A DNA stretch of 64,000 nt from Lactobacillus bombicola (GTDB lineage Bacteria > Bacillota > Bacilli > Lactobacillales > Lactobacillaceae), in NCBI RefSeq assembly GCF_900112665.1, contig NZ_FOMN01000002.1:1-64000 (forward strand), given 5' to 3'. A program made the translations under genes and the position numbers. Below, in pieces: positions 45,231 to 55,957 of this stretch. Every line of letters begins with the position of its first letter. Within the stretch, counting starts at the first letter, position 1. A model generated the notes under the pieces. It was not told the DNA's origin. It saw only the letters and a program-made list of their open reading frames with translations, and did not search any database.

Positions 45231-46526
45231 CTATCTAATGAATCCAACGTACTCTCTCTTCATTAACAATCCGTTAATTTGGCGAGATAATTCCAAAACA
45301 ACCCCAATTACAATTAAAAGACTAGTACCTCCTAGACCTATTGAACTTGGTAAGTCCCAAAAGTTAGTAGCAAGCTGGGGTAGTAAGGCAACTAAGCCCA
45401 AGAAAACAGAACCAACTGTTGACAACTTTATTAAAAGTTTAGAAACATAATCCTGTGTATCTTTACCTGGCCAAACACTTGGGATATAAGCTCCTTGTTT
45501 TTGTAAATTCTTTGATAGCTTTTCAGGATTAACCTGAACAAAAGCATAGAAGAATGTAAACAATACTATTAAGAGTGTATAAATTATTACGCCAGTCGTA
45601 GTTTGCATACTAAAAATATTAGTCATTATTTTGTACCATTGCTGGTCACCTTGAGATCTTTGAAAGGCCATTAAAATTGTTGCTGGAGTGATGATGAATG
45701 AACTAGCAAAAATTACAGGGATAACACCTGAAACATTAACTTTTAATGGCAAGAAACTTTCAGAGCCACTTACAGTCGCACGTTTAGTGTATTGTATTGG
45801 AATACGACGATCTGCTTGTTCAACCCACGTAACTATTTGTGTTACGACAAGTACTGCAATGATAATCGCAATGAAGAACACAACACCTTGCCAACGATCA
45901 GCTGCACTATTATTGATAATTTCATCTTTATATAACTGCCAAAGACCACGTGGAAGTCGAGCTATAATACCAGCAAAAATTATAACTGAAACACCATTTC
46001 CCAGACCTTTATCAGTAATTTCATCACCAAGCCAAGTTAACAGCATTGTTCCTGCTGTCATGATTATTGCAATTTCAGCATAAGTTTGTGGCGTTTGTGA
46101 CTTGACAAGCCCCATTTGTGTCAAAGCGTTAAAGCCAAGAGTAATTCCAACACTTTGAACGAATGCCACAAATAATGAAAGCCATCGAGTGACTTGATTA
46201 GTCTTACGCCGTCCAACTTCACCTTGTTTTCCCCATTCAACTAAAGTTGGAATAATATCCATTTGTAATAATTGAATAACAATTTGTGCTGTAATATACG
46301 GGGAAACTCCTAGAGAAAAAATAGAGTAAGTATCTAATCCACCACCTGAAACAGTATCTAGCATTGGAACTAGGCCAGTTTGTGCAACCTGAGTGATCGC
46401 TTTTGCATTAACACCTGGAACAGTAATGTTAGCTCCAATGCGATATAGCAAAAGAATAAAGAGTGTAAAATAAATTTTATTCCTTATTTCTTTATCCTTA
46501 AAGGCGTTCTTCAAAGTCGAAAACAT
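45231..46526 (-). CDS. secY: Protein translocase channel SecY
   Basis: 431 residues with ten membrane segments. Conserved parts: ITVPGVNAKAI, plug region SGGGLDTYSIFSLGVSPYI, IPIQYTKR, and the cytosolic loop GAYIPSVWPGKDT. Central pore of the Sec system, needed for export of the giant surface protein among others. Overlaps the rplO stop by one base (TAATG). Confidence 0.98.
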   Translation of the reverse strand: MFSTLKNAFKDKEIRNKIYFTLFILLLYRIGANITVPGVNAKAITQVAQTGLVPMLDTVSGGGLDTYSIFSLGVSPYITAQIVIQLLQMDIIPTLVEWGKQGEVGRRKTNQVTRWLSLFVAFVQSVGITLGFNALTQMGLVKSQTPQTYAEIAIIMTAGTMLLTWLGDEITDKGLGNGVSVIIFAGIIARLPRGLWQLYKDEIINNSAADRWQGVVFFIAIIIAVLVVTQIVTWVEQADRRIPIQYTKRATVSGSESFLPLKVNVSGVIPVIFASSFIITPATILMAFQRSQGDQQWYKIMTNIFSMQTTTGVIIYTLLIVLFTFFYAFVQVNPEKLSKNLQKQGAYIPSVWPGKDTQDYVSKLLIKLSTVGSVFLGLVALLPQLATNFWDLPSSIGLGGTSLLIVIGVVLELSRQINGLLMKREYVGFIR

Positions 46527-46966
46527 TAGATCACCTCAACAGATCCGCCGGCAGCTTCAACTGCCTTTTTCGCAGCTGCGGAAACTTTATTAACCTTTAC
46601 ATTTAACTTGACTTTTAACTCACCTTTAGCAAGTAACTTGACACCTGATAATTCTTTCTTTACCAAGCCAACTTCTTTAAGACTAGCAACAGTTACTTCA
46701 CTATTATCTTTAAATTTGTTTAAGTCGTCTAAATTAATAATTGCGTATTCTTTACGGTTAACATTCTTAAAACCACGTTTAGGCATGGTTCTGAAAAGTG
46801 GCATTTGCCCACCTTCAAAACCTAAACGTGTATGACCACCTTGACGGGATAATTGTCCCTTTTGTCCACGGCCAGAAGTTTTTCCGTAACCACTTGAAGT
46901 ACCACGTCCAACACGTTTTCTAGTATTACGTGAACCTTCAGCAGCATGTAATTCATGAAGCTTCAT
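46526..46966 (-). CDS. rplO: 50S ribosomal protein L15
   Basis: 146 residues with the glycine/arginine-rich N-terminal extension ([18 protein letters not shown]) that threads through 23S rRNA, and a compact C-terminal domain. GGAGG lies 9 nt upstream of the ATG. Between rpmD and secY. Confidence 0.98.
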   Translation of the reverse strand: MKLHELHAAEGSRNTRKRVGRGTSSGYGKTSGRGQKGQLSRQGGHTRLGFEGGQMPLFRTMPKRGFKNVNRKEYAIINLDDLNKFKDNSEVTVASLKEVGLVKKELSGVKLLAKGELKVKLNVKVNKVSAAAKKAVEAAGGSVEVI

Positions 46967-46989
46967 TAATTCGGCACCTCCTTATTTAA

Positions 46990-47175
46990 TTATTTAGTTG
47001 TCTCTTCAACAGAGATCAAATGAGCAATTTTCATTAACGCACCACGTGTAGTAGCGTTATCTGGTAAAGTTACTGTACTATTGATTCTACCCAAACCAAG
47101 AGCTTTAACGATTTTTCTTTGGTCAGGTAGACGGTGCGCAGCACTTCTAATTAAAGTAACTTTTAATTCAGTCAT
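46990..47175 (-). CDS. rpmD: 50S ribosomal protein L30
   Basis: 61 residues: [32 protein letters not shown]. Bacterial short-form L30. 12 nt behind rpsE. Confidence 0.97.
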   Translation of the reverse strand: MTELKVTLIRSAAHRLPDQRKIVKALGLGRINSTVTLPDNATTRGALMKIAHLISVEETTK

Positions 47176-47187
47176 TTATAAGTCTCC

Positions 47188-47694
47188 CTAATCTAAATCT
47201 GCGTGACGAAGCTTTTCAACATCTTCACTAGTTCTAAGTTTCTTTAATCCATCAATTGCTGCACGCACAACATTAATTGGAGTATTTGAACCTAATGACT
47301 TAGAAGTAACGTCTGCAATACCAGCCATATCCATAACGATACGAACAGCACCACCAGCAGCAACTCCAGATCCGGCCGGAGCAGGTTTAAATAAAATGCT
47401 TCCTGAGCCATAGTGGCCAATTACTTCATGGGGAATAGTTGTTCCAACTGTTGGAACAGTAATCATATTCTTCTTACCAGCTTCAACGGCCTTACGGATT
47501 GCTTCTGGGACTTCTTGAGCCTTACCAGTACCAAAGCCGACACGACCTTTTTTGTCGCCAACGATTACCAAGGCGGCAAATCTCATTCGTTGTCCACCTT
47601 TGACAACCTTGGTAACACGATTAATTGCTACTAACTGATCTTCGATGTCGTCTTTATTTCTGCGATTATTACGAGAATCGTTGCGGTTTGCCAT
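47188..47694 (-). CDS. rpsE: 30S ribosomal protein S5
   Basis: 168 residues. N-terminal dsRNA-binding-like domain ([37 protein letters not shown]) and C-terminal domain ([16 protein letters not shown]). The loop where spectinomycin-resistance changes occur is intact. GGAGAA ribosome site; between rplR and rpmD. Confidence 0.98.
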   Translation of the reverse strand: MANRNDSRNNRRNKDDIEDQLVAINRVTKVVKGGQRMRFAALVIVGDKKGRVGFGTGKAQEVPEAIRKAVEAGKKNMITVPTVGTTIPHEVIGHYGSGSILFKPAPAGSGVAAGGAVRIVMDMAGIADVTSKSLGSNTPINVVRAAIDGLKKLRTSEDVEKLRHADLD

Positions 47695-47710
47695 GTATTA
47701 TTCTCCTTCC

Positions 47711-48070
47711 TTAGAAATCTAATCCATTTTCACGAGCGGCATCTGCCAAAGCAGAAATACGGCCGTGGTATAAGTAACCACTTCTATCAAATACAATATT
47801 TGAAATATTTTTACTTTTAGCTGCTTCAGCAATTGCTTTACCAACAGCTTGAGCCTGTTCTACTTTAGTTGAATCCTTGGCAATGGAAGCATCTAAAGTT
47901 GAGGCACTTGCTAGCGTGACACCCGCTACGTCATCAATTAATTGAGCGTAGATGTTTTTGTTTGAACGGAAAACACTTAAGCGTGGGCGCTCAGCAGTAC
48001 CAGAAATCTTGCTACGAATACGTTTATGACGCTTTAAGCGCAATTTATTCTTATCTGGTTTAGAAATCAC
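47711..48070 (-). CDS. rplR: 50S ribosomal protein L18
   Basis: 119 residues: [42 protein letters not shown]. Binds 5S rRNA. The start is GTG 48070 behind GAGGTGA. Confidence 0.98.
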   Translation of the reverse strand: MISKPDKNKLRLKRHKRIRSKISGTAERPRLSVFRSNKNIYAQLIDDVAGVTLASASTLDASIAKDSTKVEQAQAVGKAIAEAAKSKNISNIVFDRSGYLYHGRISALADAARENGLDF

Positions 48071-48093
48071 AATTTCACCTCAAAATTTATCTA

Positions 48094-48624
48094 TTATTTA
48101 CCTGTTTTACCTTCTTTGCGACGTACATATTCATCAACATAACGAATACCTTTACCCTTATAAGGCTCTGGTGGACGTACATCACGAATTTCAGCCGCAA
48201 ATTGTCCAACATTTTGCTTTGAAATTCCTTCTACTTCAATTTCAGTTGCTGAAGTAGCTTTTACAGAAACACCTTCTGGTGCAGTCATTTCAACTGGGTG
48301 TGAATAACCAACGTTTAAAGTTAATTTATCACCTTGAGTAGTTGCTCGATAACCAACACCGATTAACTTCAAAGTCTTCTTGTAACCATTAACTACACCT
48401 TCAACCATTGAAGCTAAGTTAGCTCTTTCAGTACCATGAAGTGCCTTATCACTTTCACTTGAACGTGAAAAAGTGATTTTGCCATCTTCTTGGTTAAAGG
48501 TAATTTTTGGATCAAAATATCTAGTTAATTCACCCTTAGGACCTTTGACAGTGATATTGTCACCTTCTTTGGTAACAGTGACACTATCTGGGACTTCAAT
48601 TATTTTTAAACCTATCCGGCTCAT
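48094..48624 (-). CDS. rplF: 50S ribosomal protein L6
   Basis: 176 residues, two repeated domains: [27 protein letters not shown], then LIGVGYRA and [14 protein letters not shown]. Located near the factor-binding site of the 50S subunit. GGAGAA ribosome site; 24 nt behind rpsH. Confidence 0.98.
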   Translation of the reverse strand: MSRIGLKIIEVPDSVTVTKEGDNITVKGPKGELTRYFDPKITFNQEDGKITFSRSSESDKALHGTERANLASMVEGVVNGYKKTLKLIGVGYRATTQGDKLTLNVGYSHPVEMTAPEGVSVKATSATEIEVEGISKQNVGQFAAEIRDVRPPEPYKGKGIRYVDEYVRRKEGKTGK

Positions 48625-48648
48625 TGATTGTTCTCCTTTCTGTCAGAA

Positions 48649-49047
48649 TTACCAAACGTAAGCGATAACTTCGCCACCAACATCTTTTTGTCTTGCTTCT
48701 TTATCGGTAATTACACCAGCAGAAGTTGAAACGATGGCGATACCTAATCCATTAAGAACCTTAGGTAAATTTTCAGCACTAACATAGTTTCTAAGACCTG
48801 GCTTAGAAATACGCTTTAAGCCTGAAATGACACGTTCACCGTCTGGACCATATTTCAAGAAAATCTTGATAATACCTTGCTTATTGTCATCAGTAACTTC
48901 GTAATCACGGATGAAGCCTTCGCGTTTCAAAATTTCTGAAATAGATTTTTTTATGTTTGATGCAGGAATTTCAACAGAACTATGCTTTGCCATATTAGCA
49001 TTTCTAATTCTTGTCAAGTAATCTGCGATCGGATCTGTCATGACCAT
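48649..49047 (-). CDS. rpsH: 30S ribosomal protein S8
   Basis: 132 residues: [21 protein letters not shown]-like segment (SKPGLRNYV), and the C-terminal [13 protein letters not shown]. Central 16S-binding protein and, in other bacteria, spc-operon autoregulator. Of two candidate ATGs, 49047 is 9 nt behind GGAGG. Confidence 0.98.
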   Translation of the reverse strand: MVMTDPIADYLTRIRNANMAKHSSVEIPASNIKKSISEILKREGFIRDYEVTDDNKQGIIKIFLKYGPDGERVISGLKRISKPGLRNYVSAENLPKVLNGLGIAIVSTSAGVITDKEARQKDVGGEVIAYVW

Positions 49048-49069
49048 TTATGCTATCCTCCTAACCGTA

Positions 49070-49255
49070 TTACCAACTAGCCTTTTTAAGACCTGGGATC
49101 TGACCCTTGTGAGCTAAATCCTTCAAGCAAATACGGCATAAGCCAAATTTACGATACACAGAGTGTGGGCGACCACATCTCTCGCAACGAGTATATTCAC
49201 GTGAAGAAAACTTAGCAGGACGATGATTTCTAATTTTTTGTGACGTTTTAGCCAT
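49070..49255 (-). CDS. rpsN: 30S ribosomal protein S14, zinc type
   Basis: 61 residues, the short S14 form with a CxxC...CxxC zinc site ([19 protein letters not shown]). Encoded between rplE and rpsH as usual for the primary S14 of Firmicutes. Confidence 0.98.
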   Translation of the reverse strand: MAKTSQKIRNHRPAKFSSREYTRCERCGRPHSVYRKFGLCRICLKDLAHKGQIPGLKKASW

Positions 49256-49267
49256 TAGTGTCCTCCA

Positions 49268-49810
49268 TTATTTTGCAAACGGCATACCAAATTGACTTAA
49301 AAGCTCACGCGCTTCTTCATCAGTGTTGGCAGTAGTTACGATAACAACATCCAAACCCCTAGTCCGATTAACTTTATCAAAGTCAATTTCTGGGAAAATC
49401 AATTGTTCCTTAATACCTAAAGTATAGTTGCCTCGACCATCAAATGAACGACTTGAAACACCGCGGAAGTCACGAACACGAGGAAGTGAAACACTAATCA
49501 ACTTGTATAAGAAGTCATACATTCTATCTCCTCTAAGTGTTACCTTAGCACCAATAGACATACCTTCACGCAAGCGGAAGTTCGCAATTGATTTCTTAGC
49601 TTTGGTAACTAATGGTTTTTGACCAGAAATCAAAGTTAACTCATCAACAGCCTCATCCAAAGTTTTAGCATTGGAAACAGCATCACCAACACCCATGTTT
49701 AAAACGATTTTTTCAATCTTAGGTACTTGCATAACTGAACTGTAATCAAACTTTTCTTGCAATGCAGGAACAATCTTTTCTTTATATTCTTTAGCTAAAT
49801 AATTTGCCAT
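49268..49810 (-). CDS. rplE: 50S ribosomal protein L5
   Basis: 180 residues: [49 protein letters not shown]. Binds 5S rRNA and contacts S13 and P-site tRNA. GGAGG-type ribosome site; 14 nt behind rplX. Confidence 0.98.
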   Translation of the reverse strand: MANYLAKEYKEKIVPALQEKFDYSSVMQVPKIEKIVLNMGVGDAVSNAKTLDEAVDELTLISGQKPLVTKAKKSIANFRLREGMSIGAKVTLRGDRMYDFLYKLISVSLPRVRDFRGVSSRSFDGRGNYTLGIKEQLIFPEIDFDKVNRTRGLDVVIVTTANTDEEARELLSQFGMPFAK

Positions 49811-49824
49811 TTGTGTCCTCCCTT

Positions 49825-50073
49825 CTACTTTTTAGTTTCTTTTTTGCTTTCAGATTTAGCAATAACCTTAACATTAGATGCATGAATTGAACCTTCTGAT
49901 TCAACTACACCACCATTTGCATTGGTTTGCGAAGGCTTTTGGTGTTTCTTTATTGTATTAACGCCCTTAACAACTACACGGTTCTTTTTAACGTTAACTG
50001 AAAGAACAATACCTTCTTTACCCTTATCTTTTCCGGCAATAACTTTTACTTTGTCACCAGTTTTAACAAACAT
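49825..50073 (-). CDS. rplX: 50S ribosomal protein L24
   Basis: 82 residues with the KOW motif ([16 protein letters not shown]) and [15 protein letters not shown]. Slightly short for the family (about 100), with a Lys/Glu-rich tail. Early assembly protein near the tunnel exit. 17 nt behind rplN. Confidence 0.97.
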   Translation of the reverse strand: MFVKTGDKVKVIAGKDKGKEGIVLSVNVKKNRVVVKGVNTIKKHQKPSQTNANGGVVESEGSIHASNVKVIAKSESKKETKK

Positions 50074-50090
50074 CAGTGCACCTCACTTAA

Positions 50091-50459
50091 TTATAAGACT
50101 TCTGGAGCAAGAGAGACGATCTTCATAAAGTCGTGCTCACGTAACTCACGTGCAACAGGCCCAAAGATACGAGTACCACGTGGGCTCTTATCTGCATTAA
50201 TTACAACGCCGGCATTTTCATCAAACTTGATGTATGAACCATCTTCACGACGTGCGCCTGATTTTGTTCTAACAATAACAGCTTTAACAACGTCGCCTTT
50301 TTTGACAACGCCACCTGGTGTTGCTTGTTTAACTGTTGCTACCACGATATCGCCAATGTTACCAGTCTTACGCTTTGAACCACCTAAGACTCTAATAACT
50401 AAAAGTTCTCTGGCACCTGAGTTATCAGCAACCTTCAAACGGGATTCATTTTGAATCAC
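50091..50459 (-). CDS. rplN: 50S ribosomal protein L14
   Basis: 122 residues, [48 protein letters not shown]. Forms bridges to the 30S subunit. Ribosome site GGGGAGG region upstream. Confidence 0.98.
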   Translation of the reverse strand: MIQNESRLKVADNSGARELLVIRVLGGSKRKTGNIGDIVVATVKQATPGGVVKKGDVVKAVIVRTKSGARREDGSYIKFDENAGVVINADKSPRGTRIFGPVARELREHDFMKIVSLAPEVL

Positions 50460-50490
50460 TATATAATCCTCCCCTCACTAAATCCGCAAG

Positions 50491-50757
50491 TTAAACAGAT
50501 TTCTTAACAATTTCAACTAAACGAAAGCGTTTTGTACGAGATAATGGACGAGTTTCCATGATACGAACAGTATCGCCAACTTTAGCTTCATTATTTTCAT
50601 CTTGTGCGTAATATTTCTTTGAATATCTTGTACGCTTTTTGTATACAGGGTGATTCTTGTAAGTATCAACTACTACAGTAATAGTTTTATCATTCTTATC
50701 AGAAATTACTCGACCTTGATATACGTGACGACGATTTCTTTCGATTGATTCGCTCAA
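50491..50757 (-). CDS. rpsQ: 30S ribosomal protein S17
   Basis: 88 residues, OB-fold: [57 protein letters not shown]. 18 nt behind rpmC. Confidence 0.98.
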   Translation of the reverse strand: MSESIERNRRHVYQGRVISDKNDKTITVVVDTYKNHPVYKKRTRYSKKYYAQDENNEAKVGDTVRIMETRPLSRTKRFRLVEIVKKSV

Positions 50758-50775
50758 GTTAATAACTCCCTTCCA

Positions 50776-50973
50776 CTAATCGTTTTTTAATGCTTCTTCG
50801 CTAAGAATAGTTTTAATTCTAGCGATATTTTTGCGGACTTTACTTAGGCGAGCGGTATTTTCTAATTGACCCGTTGCTTGTTGAAAACGCAAATTAAAAA
50901 GTTCTTCTTTATATTGCTTTTCCTTATCTAACATCTGATCATTGGTTAGTGCTCTGATATCCTTAGCCTTCAT
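50776..50973 (-). CDS. rpmC: 50S ribosomal protein L29
   Basis: 65 residues, two-helix hairpin: [45 protein letters not shown]. Start is ATG 50973, 8 nt behind AGGTGG; this places it 11 nt inside the end of rplP, so translation is coupled. Confidence 0.97.
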   Translation of the reverse strand: MKAKDIRALTNDQMLDKEKQYKEELFNLRFQQATGQLENTARLSKVRKNIARIKTILSEEALKND

Positions 50974-51403
50974 TAGAATTGCCACCTACTTCCGAACTTT
51001 TAGTCACAAATTTACACTTAATTGGTAATTTAGTTGCTGCAAGTCTTAAAGCTTCACGAGCGGTTGCTTCACTAACACCACCAATTTCAAACATTATTTT
51101 TTCTCTCTTAACAACAGCTACCCAACCAGCAGGTGCACCTTTACCAGAACCCATACGTACACCAACACCTTTAGCAGTGTATGACTTTTGAGGGAAAATT
51201 CTAATCCAAACTTTACCACCACGCTTCATGTAACGAGTCATCGCAACACGAGCAGCTTCGATTTGTTGATTAGTAATCCAATGTGATTCAAGGGCTTCCA
51301 AACCATACTCACCAAAAGCAATGGTTTTTCCACCTTTAGCAGCACCGCGCATTTTTCCACGGAATTCACGACGGTGTTTTACTCGCTTTGGTACTAGAGG
51401 CAT
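50963..51403 (-). CDS. rplP: 50S ribosomal protein L16
   Basis: 146 residues: [34 protein letters not shown]. Sits at the A-site side of the peptidyl-transferase region. Starts on the last base of rpsC (TAATG). Confidence 0.98.
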   Translation of the reverse strand: MPLVPKRVKHRREFRGKMRGAAKGGKTIAFGEYGLEALESHWITNQQIEAARVAMTRYMKRGGKVWIRIFPQKSYTAKGVGVRMGSGKGAPAGWVAVVKREKIMFEIGGVSEATAREALRLAATKLPIKCKFVTKSSEVGGNSNEG

Positions 51404-52074
51404 TATTTGTTTCCTCCTTTCACAGCTTTTCGAGGTGTCTTACTCTTTGAAGGTAAGATTTCACCACGGTTAATCCATACTTGAACACCAATTTCACCAT
51501 AAGTGGTAAATGCGTTTACCCAAGCATAGTCAATGTCAGCTCTCAATGTCTGTAATGGAACACGACCTTCAGTATGCCACTCTCTTCTTGCCATGTCAGC
51601 ACCATTTAAACGACCAGAAGTTTGAACTCTGATTCCTTTGGCTCCTGCACGCATAGATCTTTGAGTAGCTTGGCGCATTGCACGTCTAAATGCTATACGT
51701 GCTTCTAATTGACTAGCGATACTTTCAGCTACTAATTTAGCATCTAAATCTGGCTTCTTAATTTCAACAATATTTACTTGAACTTGCTTCTTAGTTAAAG
51801 CATTTAACTCTTTTCTTAAAGCTTCAACTTCAGAACCACCTTTACCGATTACCATTCCTGGCTTAGCAGTATTAATCGATACATTGATTCTATTTGCTGC
51901 ACGTTCAATTTCAATAGTAGAAACAGAGGCATCTTTTAATTTCTTAGAAATGAATTGTCTGATGCGCAGGTCTTCATTTAAGGTTTCCTTGTATCCTCTG
52001 TCAGCATACCATTTAGATTCCCAATCACGAATCACGCCGAGACGAAAACCATTTGGGTTAATCTTTTGACCCAT
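51403..52074 (-). CDS. rpsC: 30S ribosomal protein S3
   Basis: 223 residues with N-terminal [13 protein letters not shown], a KH domain ([18 protein letters not shown]) and the C-terminal domain with [10 protein letters not shown]. Lines the mRNA entry tunnel. 13 nt behind rplV, GGAGG ribosome site. Confidence 0.98.
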   Translation of the reverse strand: MGQKINPNGFRLGVIRDWESKWYADRGYKETLNEDLRIRQFISKKLKDASVSTIEIERAANRINVSINTAKPGMVIGKGGSEVEALRKELNALTKKQVQVNIVEIKKPDLDAKLVAESIASQLEARIAFRRAMRQATQRSMRAGAKGIRVQTSGRLNGADMARREWHTEGRVPLQTLRADIDYAWVNAFTTYGEIGVQVWINRGEILPSKSKTPRKAVKGGNK

Positions 52075-52087
52075 TAATATACCTCCC

Positions 52088-52441
52088 TTAATCGTTCTTT
52101 TCTGAAACTACTACAACTACATGACTAGTTCTCTTGTTAATAGGAGAAGCCATACCTTTGGCACGTGGTCTAAATCTCTTTAAAGTTGCTCCTTCATTAA
52201 CGTATGCTTCTGATACATATAAATTTGCACTTTCGAGATCGTAATTGTGTTCTGCGTTTGCAATTGCTGAACGTAAAACTTTTTCAACGATTGGGGAAGC
52301 AGCTCTAGGCGTAAATTGCAAGATTGCCAATGCTTCAGCAACATCTTTACCGCGAATCAAATCAACGACTAAACGTGCTTTTCTTGCAGTAATCCGAACA
52401 GTTCTTGCTTCAGCCCTAGCTGAACTAATTTGTTCTGCCAT
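52088..52441 (-). CDS. rplV: 50S ribosomal protein L22
   Basis: 117 residues: [20 protein letters not shown], and the tunnel-lining beta-hairpin around [20 protein letters not shown]. Macrolide-resistance insertions in this hairpin are absent. 19 nt behind rpsS. Confidence 0.98.
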   Translation of the reverse strand: MAEQISSARAEARTVRITARKARLVVDLIRGKDVAEALAILQFTPRAASPIVEKVLRSAIANAEHNYDLESANLYVSEAYVNEGATLKRFRPRAKGMASPINKRTSHVVVVVSEKND

Positions 52442-52460
52442 TTAAGTGTTTCTCCTTTCT

Positions 52461-52739
52461 TTATCTTGTAGCCTTGTCGTCAGATGCTTTGTGTCCATGG
52501 AACGTTCTCGTTGGAACAAATTCACCTAATTTGTGGCCAACCATGTCTTCAGTAATATAAACTGGAACATGTTTTCTACCATCGTAAACAGCTATAGTCA
52601 ACCCAACAAAGGAAGGGAAAATAGTTGAACGACGTGACCAAGTCTTAATAACCTGTTTTTTTTCTGAATCAGCTTGTGCATCAACTTTCTTTAACAACGA
52701 TGCATCTGCAAAAGGCCCTTTTTTAATACTACGGCTCAT
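52461..52739 (-). CDS. rpsS: 30S ribosomal protein S19
   Basis: 92 residues: [50 protein letters not shown]. 30S head protein that contacts S13. 18 nt behind rplB. Confidence 0.98.
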   Translation of the reverse strand: MSRSIKKGPFADASLLKKVDAQADSEKKQVIKTWSRRSTIFPSFVGLTIAVYDGRKHVPVYITEDMVGHKLGEFVPTRTFHGHKASDDKATR

Positions 52740-52757
52740 TAATTAACCCTCCTTCTA

Positions 52758-53594
52758 TTACTTGCTACCTTTACGGTGACGAATAATTAACTTCTCGCTG
52801 GCTCTCTTACTATTTCTAGTCTTAATACCACGAGCTTTCTTACCCCAAGGAGTCATAGGTTGTGGACGACCAACTGGGGCCTTACCTTCACCACCACCAT
52901 GTGGGTGATCGTTAGGGTTCATTACAGAACCACGGGATTGTGGACGTCTGCCTAGCCAACGGCTACGACCAGCTTTACCTATTTGAATTAATGAATGTTG
53001 TTCATTGCCAACAACACCAATAGTTGCACGACAAGCTGACAAAATCTTACGAACTTCGCCACTTTGTAATCTAACTAACGTATATTTACCGTCACTACCC
53101 AAAACTTGAGCACTAGTACCCGCACTTCTTACTAATTGACCACCTCTACCAGGTCTCAACTCAATGTTATGAATTGAAGTACCAGTAGGGATATCTTTTA
53201 ATGGTAATGCGTTACCTGGCTTAATGTCTGCATTAGAACCTGATTCAACTATATCACCAACTTTTAATCCTTTAGGTGCTAAAATGTAAGTTTTAATACC
53301 ATCAGTATAGTGAAGAAGTGCGATATTAGCAGTTCTATTTGGATCATATTCAATAGTTTTAACAACGGCCTTTGTGTTGTCCTTGTTACGTTTGAAATCA
53401 ATGATACGATACTTTTGTTTATGTCCACCGCCACGGTGTCTACTAGTAATATGACCATATGAGTTACGACCCGCAGTATGTGATTGTGACTCAAGCAAAG
53501 TACGCTCTGGCTTGCTTGTAGTAATCTCAGCGAAGTCGGAAGAAGTCATATTACGGCGACCATTTGTGGTTGGCTTATAAATCTTAATAGCCAA
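52758..53594 (-). CDS. rplB: 50S ribosomal protein L2
   Basis: 278 residues: [29 protein letters not shown], and the highly conserved [13 protein letters not shown] loop near the peptidyl-transferase centre. 15 nt behind rplW. Confidence 0.98.
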   Translation of the reverse strand: MAIKIYKPTTNGRRNMTSSDFAEITTSKPERTLLESQSHTAGRNSYGHITSRHRGGGHKQKYRIIDFKRNKDNTKAVVKTIEYDPNRTANIALLHYTDGIKTYILAPKGLKVGDIVESGSNADIKPGNALPLKDIPTGTSIHNIELRPGRGGQLVRSAGTSAQVLGSDGKYTLVRLQSGEVRKILSACRATIGVVGNEQHSLIQIGKAGRSRWLGRRPQSRGSVMNPNDHPHGGGEGKAPVGRPQPMTPWGKKARGIKTRNSKRASEKLIIRHRKGSK

Positions 53595-53609
53595 TTGACT
53601 GACCTCCTA

Positions 53610-53915
53610 TTACTTATTCTCTTCTGTATTTTCGTCTTTAAAAATTTTGATGTCGTTTGAATCGTTAGTTAAAGTAACAATTGCTTTACGTGTGCGAGCA
53701 GTTTTACCAGTATAGCGCCCAACTCGTTTATCCTTACCACGAACATTCATAATGTTAACTTTTTTAACTTTAACGTCAAAAATTTCTTCAACAGCGTTAC
53801 GAACTTGAGTCTTGGTTGCAGTTAAAAGCACATTGAAAGTGTACTTCTTATCATCCATTAAATTCGTAGACTTTTCAGTAATGACAGGTCTTAAAATGAT
53901 ATCGTGTGCACTCAT
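53610..53915 (-). CDS. rplW: 50S ribosomal protein L23
   Basis: 101 residues: [46 protein letters not shown]. Tunnel-exit protein that docks trigger factor and SRP. Overlaps the end of rplD by 4 nt (ATGA). Confidence 0.98.
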   Translation of the reverse strand: MSAHDIILRPVITEKSTNLMDDKKYTFNVLLTATKTQVRNAVEEIFDVKVKKVNIMNVRGKDKRVGRYTGKTARTRKAIVTLTNDSNDIKIFKDENTEENK

Positions 53916-54544
53916 TCTTTTGCAGCCCCCTCAACATTCTTTTCAATCTTCTCAATAGCATCCTTAGTCAAAATTAATTTGTCATAATTGACAACATCTT
54001 CAACATTAACACCATTAATAGTGATTACCTTAACGTTTGGCAAATTCTTAGCTGAAAGTTGCACGTTTCTATCTTCTGAAACAATCAACACTTTACCTGC
54101 AACATTTAAGCTGTCCAGTATTGCTTTGAATTCTTTTGTCTTAGGTGCTGACATAGTCAACTGATCTAAAACAATCAAATTATTATCAATTAATTTTTGG
54201 GAAAGAACTGACTTAATAGCCAAACGACGTTGCTTTCTTGGCATTGAATATGCATAAGAACGTGGAGTAGGTCCAAAGACTACACCACCACCACGCCATT
54301 GAGGTGATCTAATAGAACCTTGACGAGCACGACCAGTACCCTTTTGCTTCCATGGCTTCTTACCACCACCACGAACAGCAGATCTATTCTTCACTTTTGA
54401 AGTGCCTTGACGCTTGCCAGCTCTTTGTCTGATGATTGCATCAAAAACTACGCTTTCATTTGGTTCAATACCAAAAACTTCATCTTTTAAAGAAACTTCA
54501 CCAGCATCTTTACCTTTTTGATCGATAACTTTTAAATTAGCCAT
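53912..54544 (-). CDS. rplD: 50S ribosomal protein L4
   Basis: 210 residues with the long tunnel loop ([36 protein letters not shown]) and [14 protein letters not shown]. In several bacteria L4 autoregulates the S10 operon through its leader. 14 nt behind rplC. Confidence 0.98.
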   Translation of the reverse strand: MANLKVIDQKGKDAGEVSLKDEVFGIEPNESVVFDAIIRQRAGKRQGTSKVKNRSAVRGGGKKPWKQKGTGRARQGSIRSPQWRGGGVVFGPTPRSYAYSMPRKQRRLAIKSVLSQKLIDNNLIVLDQLTMSAPKTKEFKAILDSLNVAGKVLIVSEDRNVQLSAKNLPNVKVITINGVNVEDVVNYDKLILTKDAIEKIEKNVEGAAKE

Positions 54545-54558
54545 TCTAGTCCTCCTTC

Positions 54559-55188
54559 CTAATCGTTATTTTTAACAGCAGATTTGACAGTAATTAATGA
54601 ATTTTTAGCACCAGGCACGTTGCCTTTAATTAATAAAACATTCTTATCTGCCACAACTTTTTCAATTACTAGGTTTTCAATGGTAACTTTTTTCACACCC
54701 ATGTGACCTGGCAAGCGCTTGCCTTTAGGTACACGGTTAATGATGGAACCCATTGAACCAGGAATTCGATGGTATCTTGAACCATGAGTTTCAGGTCCAC
54801 GTGATTGACCCCAACGTTTAATGTTACCTTGGTATCCATGACCTCTTGTAATTCCGGTAACGTCAACAACGTCGCCTTCCTTAAATGTGTCCACAGTAAT
54901 TTCTGAGCCGACTTCGTAGTCCTTAAGCTCTACTCCGCGGATTTCACGAATGAAGCGCTTAGGCGACGTCTTTGCTTTTGCAGCATGACCTTTTTCTGGT
55001 TTGTTGCTCAAAACTTCACGCTTATCTTGATAGCCCAATTGAACTGCTTCGTAACCGTCTGATTCAACAGTCTTAACTTGCATAACAACATTAGGTGTTG
55101 CTTCAACAACAGTTACAGGAACAAGGATACCATCTTTAGTGAATATTTGAGTCATACCAACTTTTCTTCCTAAGATTCCTTTGGTCAT
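54559..55188 (-). CDS. rplC: 50S ribosomal protein L3
   Basis: 209 residues: [36 protein letters not shown], and the central [21 protein letters not shown] region reaching the peptidyl-transferase centre. 25 nt behind rpsJ. Confidence 0.98.
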   Translation of the reverse strand: MTKGILGRKVGMTQIFTKDGILVPVTVVEATPNVVMQVKTVESDGYEAVQLGYQDKREVLSNKPEKGHAAKAKTSPKRFIREIRGVELKDYEVGSEITVDTFKEGDVVDVTGITRGHGYQGNIKRWGQSRGPETHGSRYHRIPGSMGSIINRVPKGKRLPGHMGVKKVTIENLVIEKVVADKNVLLIKGNVPGAKNSLITVKSAVKNND

Positions 55189-55213
55189 GTTTACACCTCT
55201 TTCTTTTTAAAAT

Positions 55214-55522
55214 TTATAGTTTGATTTCGATGTCAACACCGCTTGGTAAATCAAGCTTCATTAAAGAATCAACAGTTTTAGGTGTTGGATTTAAAATATC
55301 AATTAAACGTTTATGCGTCCGCATTTCAAACTGTTCACGAGAATCTTTGTTCTTATGCGGTGAACGTAAAACTGTGAATAAAACCCTTTCTGTTGGCAAA
55401 GGAACTGGACCTGAAATTTCAGCGCCAGTTCTCTTTGCAGTAGCTACGATTTTAGCAGCTGATTCATCGAGAATACCATGTTCGTATGACTTTAGTCGAA
55501 TACGAATTGATTGACTTGCCAT
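55214..55522 (-). CDS. rpsJ: 30S ribosomal protein S10
   Basis: 102 residues: [49 protein letters not shown]. Also the NusE transcription partner. First gene of the S10 operon, AAGGAGG before the ATG, behind a strong promoter and a long leader. Confidence 0.98.
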   Translation of the reverse strand: MASQSIRIRLKSYEHGILDESAAKIVATAKRTGAEISGPVPLPTERVLFTVLRSPHKNKDSREQFEMRTHKRLIDILNPTPKTVDSLMKLDLPSGVDIEIKL

Positions 55523-55685
55523 TAAATTACCTCCTTAACGTCCTCTTTAAAAGATGACTAGCTTCCGCAAAAATTCCCAGCACACTTCTGTGGCAATGCA
55601 GCCTGGTGTGCCGCAACCTTTTGCATCAACGCTCTACAACAAAGATATGCTTTAAAGCAGAATAAGCCCTAAATGCACAAAGACT
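55523..55685 (-). promoter_or_regulatory. S10-operon leader
   Basis: The transcript has about 160 nt before rpsJ. GCACAC (minus strand 55611-55606) pairs with GTGTGC (55585-55580) around CAGGCTGCATTGCCACAGAA, and neighbouring segments can extend the stem. A long structured leader before rpsJ suits ribosomal-protein autoregulation. I cannot assign it to a named family. Confidence 0.5.
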
Positions 55686-55714
55686 ATTGTACCTACTTTA
55701 CGCTTAAATATCAA
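55686..55714 (-). promoter_or_regulatory. S10-operon promoter
   Basis: Minus strand TTGATA, exactly 17 nt, TACAAT. It drives rpsJ and the cluster behind it. The stretch 55715-55850 shows nothing further that I can support. Confidence 0.85.
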
Positions 55715-55854
55715 GGGTTAGGGTTAGTTTTATTTAAATTAAAGCATTAATTTAGACGAAATTTATTTGATAAAAAATAGCTATTATTATAAAAATCTAT
55801 TAATAAAAGTAAAAATCAATTTTTAAGCTGATTGAATTTTATTGGGTTCAAAGC

Positions 55855-55890
55855 AAAAGCATCAAACTACTCATGTAGTTTGATGCTTTT
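55855..55890 (-). terminator. Terminator of the str operon (after fusA)
   Basis: AAAAGCATCAAACTAC, loop of 4 nt, GTAGTTTGATGCTTTT: a 16-bp perfect stem 68 nt past the fusA stop. It separates the str operon from the S10 promoter. Confidence 0.9.
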
Positions 55891-55957
55891 AAGCCTAATT
55901 AAAATAAAGAATTATTAAATTTATCAACAACTCGATCTTTATATTAGGACAAAATTA

